Positions 58,380 to 64,000 of a stretch of DNA of 64,000 bases are shown here, piece by piece. The position numbers and the translations under genes were made by a program. Under the pieces are notes generated by a model, which worked only from the letters and a program-made list of their open reading frames with translations, made no database searches and was not told the origin of the DNA. The stretch comes from Dromaius novaehollandiae (Eukaryota > Chordata > Aves > Casuariiformes > Dromaiidae): positions 2,666,001 through 2,730,000 of the forward strand of contig NW_026991398.1 in the NCBI RefSeq assembly GCF_036370855.1, in the 5' to 3' direction. How positions within the stretch are numbered: the first letter of the stretch is position 1; each line of letters opens with the position of its first letter.

Positions 58380-59307
58380 ATGTCCAACAGCAGCTCCCTC
58401 AACGAGTTCCTCCTCCTGGCATTCGCCGACACACGGGAACTGCAGCTCTTGCACTTCTCGCTCTTCCTGGGCATCTACCTGGCTGCCCTCCTGGGCAACG
58501 GCCTCATCATCACAGCTGTAGCCTGCGACCACCGCCTCCACACCCCCATGTACTTCTTCCTCCTCAACCTCTCCATCCTCGACCTTGGCTCCATCTCCAC
58601 CACTGTCCCCAAATCCATGGCCCCTGTGGGACACCAGGGCCATTTCCTACTCGGGATGTGCTGCCCAGGTCTTCCTGTTTCTCTTCTTGTTCATAGCAGA
58701 GTATTCTCTCCTCACTGTCATGGCCTATGACCGCTTTGTTGCCATCTGCAGACCCCTGCACTATGGGACCCTCATGGGCAGCAGAGCTTGTGTCAAAATG
58801 GCAGCAGCTGCCTGGGCCAGTGGGTTTCTCTATTCTCTCCTGCACACTGCTAACACATTTTCCATACCACTCTGCCAAGGCAACACAGTGGACCAGTTCT
58901 TCTGTGAAGTTCCCCAGATCCTCAAGCTCTCCTGCTCAGATGCCTACCTCAGGGAAGTTGGGGTTATTGTGGTTAGTGCCTGTTTATTCTTTGGATGTTT
59001 CGTTTTCATTGTGGTGTCCTACGTGCAGATCTTCACTGCTGTGCTGAGGATCCCCTCTGAGCAGGGCCGGCACAAAGCCTTTTCCATGTGCCTCCCGCAC
59101 CTGGCTGTGGTCTCCCTGCTTGTCAGCACTGGCATGTTTGCCTACCTGAAGCCCCCCTCCATCTCCTCCCCAGCTGTGGATCTGGTGCTGGCTGTTCTGT
59201 ACGCGGTGGTGCCTCCAGCAGTGAACCCCCTCATCTACAGCATGAGGAACAAGGAGCTCAAGGACGCAGTGAAGAAACTCATTGAGGTGGTACTAGTTCA
59301 GCAGTAA
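58380..59307 (+). pseudogene. OR14-like olfactory receptor with a 5-nt deletion
   Basis: The start (MSNSSSLNEF) follows a good splice acceptor ('tcttttctcctttggacag', AG at 58355-58356). The first 81 codons are intact, with GN, LHTPMYFF and the start of the first extracellular loop. At 58622-58624 the paralogue sequence 'atggccaattccctgtgg' reads 'atggcccctgtgg', a net loss of 5 bases that shifts the frame. The remaining frame is open to 59307 with MAYDRFVAIC, SYVQIF, KAFSMCLPHL and NPLIYSMRNKEL, ending KLIEVVLVQQ. Without the deletion the length would be 310 residues. Every other motif is preserved, so inactivation looks recent or allelic. A poly(A) signal is at 59521-59526. Confidence 0.92.
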
Positions 59308-59520
59308 TGAGCTGCCCATCTCTCCTCACAAGCAATTCCCAGTTTATCTCAGACAGCTCTTGTGCTTTGGGAGTTCTGTCTGTGATAGTCATGTTGGTGC
59401 ACAAATGTTTGAATTCATCCTGCTTCTGCAGAGGTGTAAACCCCATCTGTCTGACCCAGAGGCCTTCTGTGAATCTGGCTATGACTGTGTCAGAGCTGGC
59501 CTCCCAAATAGCATCTCTGT

Positions 59521-59526
59521 AATAAA
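59521..59526 (+). other. Poly(A) signal downstream of the U3 OR14-like pseudogene
   Basis: AATAAA about 215 bases past the stop codon, the same position as in U1 and U2. Confidence 0.55.
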
Positions 59527-61549
59527 AGAAGATCTTCTTAGTATTGTGCCTGAAGTTTGGGCTCTTCTTCCCAAGCGGGAGCCAAGAATGAACTCAGGGA
59601 ATTGCACCCCAAAAGGCCCTGTTGCTGTGCCTGTGATTTCCATAGGCTAAGGGGCATGAGCTTTTTTGGGTGATGTGTGAGGGAATGAGGGCTGGATTCA
59701 GCTGTCACTTGTGGGTGCCCAGTGCCCCTGGAGAGGGTGAGTGGTCAAGAGGTCTCTGCTGGGGACTGTCCCACATATCAGAGGGCTGGTGAGAGATGCC
59801 CATCCTTCTGGAAGGGAATATGGAGCCACCTGGATGGAGAGCACAGGGGATCTCCAGGGGCAGCGTGTGCCTGGGATGGGCAGTGAGTGGAGACTCCCCA
59901 AACCAAGTGGAGTCACCCAAAGTAAAGGGCCAAACCAAGGAATGCACCAAATCAGGGCTCTGCAGTCTCAGGAGAGGGAGTGGGCTCGGTCTAAGGACAC
60001 CTCTGAACCATTGGAAATGGCCTGTGATTGCTCCAAGGACCCTCCACAGCTATAGACCCTGGGGAGGGCTTGTCAGGTGCAATGATGCTGGTCCAGCTGT
60101 CTGCCCTCACCAGCACAGCCAGTGAGGAGTCACCCAGGACCACTGCACATCTGCTTGCCCTGCAGAGCAGCACCGCCAGCTCAGGGCCCTGCAGGGAGCC
60201 CAGGACAGGGGTGCAGGAAAGGCCGATCAGGCCAGCACGGACACACTCAGCTGGGAAAGGCTCTCTGGGGAGCAGGGACATCTCCAGAGAAGAGCAAAGG
60301 AGCAATTGTGTGCTTGTGGGGGGGAATAAATGAAAACCTGTTTCCATGTGTGTCAGCTCCGGGCAGGCTGCTCTGTCACTGGTGCTGCCTGAGGAGCCCC
60401 GGGGCCAGGACTCTTGTGCTGCCCTGGGGAGAGGGGCTGCCCAGAGGGGCTGCAGGCAGCCAGGGTGAAGGATCTCTGGGCATGAGAGCAGTGGAGACCT
60501 GGAGTGCCTGGCCTCCATTTCCTTGTGCCATTGCTGGTCCCCAGGTGTGGGGCTGATGGGGAGGCTGACACCCCTCTGTGCCCCCCAGCAGCTGCTGTGC
60601 CCTGCAGAGGGGCTGGGGCTGTGGAGTGAGTGCCCAGAGCTCTGCAGCCCCCTGCGGCGGGCACTGCTGTGGGGCCACCCCAGCCTGGTCTGCTGTGCTG
60701 GGTGGGCTGGGGAGAGGGCAGGGGAGGTGGGGAGAGCTGGGGAGGGTCTGGTCTAGACTGGAAAGGGTCTGGGAGAGGACAAATGCCAGCAGGCAGCTCC
60801 TGCGTGTGAACGGCAGTGTGGGAGCACAGAGCCATGTGCTTGCAGGCAAATGCAGGTCTGCTGGGAAAGGCAGCAGGACATGGCGGGTGCAGGAGAGGGG
60901 AGCCCAGGTTGTTCCCTGTGTTGCTTGGACACAATGGGGAAGCTGCTGCAGGGCCATCGTCCCAGAGCAGCCCCTCACATCAGCCCTTTCCAGCACTGGC
61001 TGCTCACCCAGCTGTGGGGTGGTCCCTGGCCAGCTCCATCCTCATGCAGGTCTCTGTATCCCAATGGAGGGGAAAAGACCAGTCTTGCAGGGCTTCTCTT
61101 CTGCACCAGACACCAGCGGATCCTGGAGCATACCACTGGCTGGGCAGTGGGTGGGGGATCATTTAGGAGTCATTTAATGACAGCAGTTGCCATGTCCAAG
61201 GCATCTGGTTGCAGCTCCAGCCAAGCTCTGGCTTTCCTCACTCCATCCCTTCGTGCACGGACAAGGTCTTGATGCTCCACCTGGGCAGCCCATGCCCCTT
61301 CCACCCTCTGAGCACTTCCACCCCAGCACCTTGAGCACTGGTGCTGCTGCCAGGGCAGAGGTGGAGGATCCCCCGGAGCGGCTCCTCAGGGAGCTCCCCA
61401 GCAAAACGCTGTGCCCAGCCCCAGCCCCAGTGTGGCAGAGGGGAGCTGCCCTCTCCCGACCCACCCTGGCAGTGCCAGCCCCAGGTGTTGGCTACATGTC
61501 CAGACTTCACTAGGAGACACTCTGGATCGATCTCAACTGGAGAATGTTG

Positions 61550-62880
61550 CTGTCCCTTATTCTGAAAGTGGGAAAATAATAATCCGAATAAATAAATAAT
61601 CTGGAAAAAACCACCACCCTTTCAAAGCAGAAATGCTTGTATACCATTGCAGTCTCCATCTTTCAGCTACACTCCCGAAACATCTTCCATTAACCATACA
61701 AGATTTGAAGAAAATTACAGGAAAAAATGTGGTTCATCAGGGCTTTTGCATTTTAATGATCCCCATGGTGGATTTGGCGCTGAGTCCATGAACCACAGCT
61801 CCTCGCAGGATATTGCAGAAAATGTTCCAGAAGTCAAAGAAGCAAAGCCCAAAGTTTCTTTGAGTGTTAGTGGGTCCCATTGAGAGCCATGAGCAACAAA
61901 GACTCCCCAGGGGCTGATCTGAGCAGAGAATTGTGATCACTGACTACAAGCAGGCAAAGGAAATGTGCTGGTGTTTCTAATGCCAAGTCAACCTTGATGT
62001 GTTTGATCAAGCAAAATGGGCAAGGATGGACACCCAGCCCCTGGGAAGGCAGATCCTTTTCTCCCACGTTTCCCAGGGCTCTTCCTGGGGGCAGGCTGCA
62101 GGGGTGTGTGTGCAATGCTGAGAGGAGGACAAGGACACGACATCTCTTGGGGTCCCCTGGGGGACAAGCGGCCCTCAGGCTTGCCTGTGCCCTTGACTGT
62201 CTCCACCACAGGCTGTCCTACACTGTCCCATGCCTGCTGCTGTGTCCCTGCAGACTGTAAACCTGCTTCCCCAACTTGCTCTCTCTCACTCCAGGATCTC
62301 CCTCCCTTTACTGGTGTCTCTCCATCCTCACTGGCTGTTCCTTGAAACACAGAGCCAGGGGCTGATCACAGACTCCCTCTGGGTGATCTCTGGCAGCACA
62401 GCACTACTCTTTGAGTGACATTTATTCACGTTAATGTCCAGCCTGAACCTCCCAAGTTGCAGTTTGTGGCTGTTTCCCCTTCTCATGCTGTTTCCCACTA
62501 CCAAGAGAAGCTCCTGGGAGTCCCACCCTGGGACACACTACTGCAGCTGTGGCCACCCCAGGGCTGAGTCCAGGGGGATAATGGCTCTCCTCGTCTGCTG
62601 GCCAAGCTCTTCCTAGTGCAGCCCATGGACCTGTGGCCTTATTTGCAATGAGTGTGCCCCACTGGCTCGTGTGGGATTTCTCATGATGCCCAGGCCCATG
62701 TTCTCAGGGTCACTCCTCTGCTGGTAAGGGCCCATGCTGCCCTGATGCATGGAGTTATCCTTCCCCAGGTGCAGGACTTGCCCCTTCTCCTTGGAAAACT
62801 TCCTGAGGCTTCTGTTGGACAAACCCTCAAGTTTCTCAAGGTCCCCCACACTGAAGCTGTCTTGTGTCAGCTGTTAATGT
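61550..62880 (-). repeat. Duplicated non-coding block A, copy 4 (reverse)
   Basis: Matches 49660-50980 and the reverse complement of the first ~1.4 kb of the window. On the minus strand, 62849-62700 reads as a CR1-like RT C-terminal fragment (KGQVLHLGKDNSMHQ), supporting a LINE origin for part of block A. Confidence 0.75.
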
Positions 62881-63200
62881 GTGTGTGTGCAGATGGCTCC
62901 CCTGACTTGTGGTGACTCCAGCAGGATAAGAGCGTGAGGAACTGCAGGACACTACACATAATAAAAGGAGGTATTAGTTTAATGGAACTGCTGGCACTGG
63001 TAGGAATTACTGTGCTGATAGTAAAGCACAGTAAAAGCCAGATGAATGCCCAGAAAAGCCCAATGAATGCACAAAGCAAGCAAAATGAGGACCAGTGGGC
63101 ACAGGGTAAGCAGAGGTGGGCTGTTTGTGTGGACGAGCATGAGGATGATAAAAGGGAAGAACTTGAAAGGGGGGAAAGGATGGGGAGAAAGCAGGGGGTG

Positions 63201-63395
63201 AAATAAAGGATACGATCAGGGCTGTTTGGGGGTACCTGTGAAACAGTCCTACACCTGAGCAACACTGCTGGAAGAGGACAGGACTGCTGCAGTTGTTCTG
63301 ACCATACTTACGTCTGGCTTACTTCTGTGGTCACAGAGGACCTAAGTGCTTTCCCTACCATCAACAAGGTAAGACCTGGTGTGGAAAGAAATGCA
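63201..63395. other. Short intergenic stretch, nothing recognised
   Basis: Sequence to the right of the last U2/U3 similarity and left of the CR1 3' end. No motif was identified. Confidence 0.4.
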
Positions 63396-63745
63396 AGATG
63401 ATTCAGGCTGGAAAGGACCTCAGGAGGTCTCCAACCCAGCTTCCTGCTCACAGCAGGGTCAGCTCTCAGATCGGACCAGGTTGCTCAAGGCTTTATTTAT
63501 TTAGGCCTTGAAAACCTCCAAGGATGGAGATGCTTTTTGGCCCGGAGGGCACAGCCTCTCTGGGCAACCTGCCCCAGTGCTTCACCATCTCAATAGCTAA
63601 ATTTTTTTTCCTTATCCCCATCCCGTACCTCTTTTGTTGCAACCAATGCCCGTTGGCTCTCACTTCCCGTCATTCACAATGGTGAAGAGTACTGTGTTGT
63701 AACGCAGCAGGTATTGTATGCTGTGAGGAGGGTCCACTCTGGACA
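63396..63745 (-). mobile_element. CR1 LINE 3' fragment, reverse orientation
   Basis: Begins 'aggctggaaaggacctcagg', the reverse complement of the CR1 3' end. It continues with 'ttgaaaacctccaaggatgg' and 'cacagcctctctgggcaacc', the standard reverse-strand CR1 3' region text, and ends near 63745. Confidence 0.9.
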
Positions 63746-63904
63746 AGCAGCTGTTCATAATTAAACTTTGACCTTAAAACCTTTCAGGCCCAAGAGGAAA
63801 CCTCCCACCACTAGGAGCGGCTGGCTCTGGGGAGGCCAAATCTGGTGCTAACCCACATGCAGAAAAGGAATTCAAAACTGCAAGAATTGCAGTGGCAATA
63901 GCCA

Positions 63905-64000
63905 GAGATGACAGAATCACTGAATCATTCAGGCTGGAAGGGACCTTGGGAGGTCTCTAGCCCAATCTCCTGCTCACATCAGGATCAACACTGAATTCAC
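63905..64000 (-). mobile_element. CR1 LINE 3' end, reverse orientation, running off the window
   Basis: 'tcattcaggctggaagggac' then 'cttgggaggtctctagccca' is a reverse-strand CR1 3' end. The element continues past base 64000. Confidence 0.85.

Larger units (their letters stand above)
53215..63200 (+). repeat. Segmental duplication unit U3 (plus), carrying a broken OR14-like gene
   Basis: Collinear with U2 from about 54285, and with inverted U1 from 53215 to about 60600. It has the longest conserved extent of the three units. It contains the minus-strand CR1 piece, spacer blocks, OR14-like pseudogene, 3' flank, GC-rich block, reversed block A and the GT-rich edge near 62876-62892. Between about 60600 and 60720 it holds text absent from U2 ('gaggggctggggctgtggag' onward). 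Other small open frames recur between units and have no recognisable product. Confidence 0.85.

Noticed and set aside
1..64000. Search for CRISPR arrays, rRNA, tRNA clover-leaf genes or prokaryotic operons
   Set aside because: Nothing with regular spacers, A/B-box tRNA structure or bacterial gene organisation was seen. The window is vertebrate and any tRNA-like fold would need a covariance-model scan.

Overview
This window is vertebrate nuclear DNA, almost certainly avian. The evidence is CR1-type LINE fragments on both strands (3' ends with the bird-typical 'ggttggact...gacctccagaggtcccttcca' layout), a class III ERV-L-like retroelement with integrase followed by a dUTPase domain, an alpharetrovirus-like solo LTR, and a small cluster of olfactory receptor (OR) genes dominated by the OR14-like (gamma-c) family that is expanded in birds. 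The species cannot be named from the sequence.

The only convincing protein genes are ORs, each a single coding exon, and most with a good 3' splice acceptor just before the start codon. Three are intact: an OR6-like class II receptor (18942-19877, minus), an OR14-like receptor (32635-33570, minus) and another OR14-like receptor (46622-47557, plus). Three are broken: OR14-like 7318-8238 (stop at codon 7), OR6-like 22280-23219 (two frameshifts) and OR14-like 58380-59307 (5-nt deletion). The proteins would be seven-transmembrane odorant receptors of olfactory neuron cilia. No operon logic applies, because each OR is normally its own transcription unit.

Layout: 1-2.6 kb is a duplicated block ending in a 263-bp-arm palindrome. 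4.1-6.0 kb holds CR1 debris. 6.7-8.2 kb is the first OR14-like unit. 10.05-10.34 kb is a solo LTR. 11.1-11.7 kb is an inverted copy of sequence also found downstream of the later OR14 genes. 12.6-14.7 kb is a decayed ERV-L-like 3' half plus LTR. 14.7-30.2 kb is AT-richer, mostly single-copy DNA containing the two OR6-like loci. 30.17-30.53 kb is a 60-bp minisatellite next to a CpG-rich patch. 31.3-63.2 kb is a mosaic of three related segmental duplications of about 8-10 kb: U1 minus 31.3-39.3, U2 plus 42.9-51.2 and U3 plus 53.2-63.2. Each carries one OR14-like gene. A second ERV-L-like fragment (51.24-53.21, minus) lies exactly between U2 and U3, and CR1 fragments close the window.

The most unusual signal is the 30.2-kb minisatellite. 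Every 60-bp period carries a sequence matching the ZNF143/THAP11 consensus ACTACAnnTCCCAGnnTGC or a one-mismatch version of it, and three periods also carry an exact YY1-like CAAnATGGCnGC. Other points of note are the large palindrome, an intact OR whose DRY arginine is replaced by histidine, and an OR14-like pseudogene whose homology to its paralogues stops at the end of the coding region. All similarity statements come from comparing sequence within this window by eye. No database search was run.
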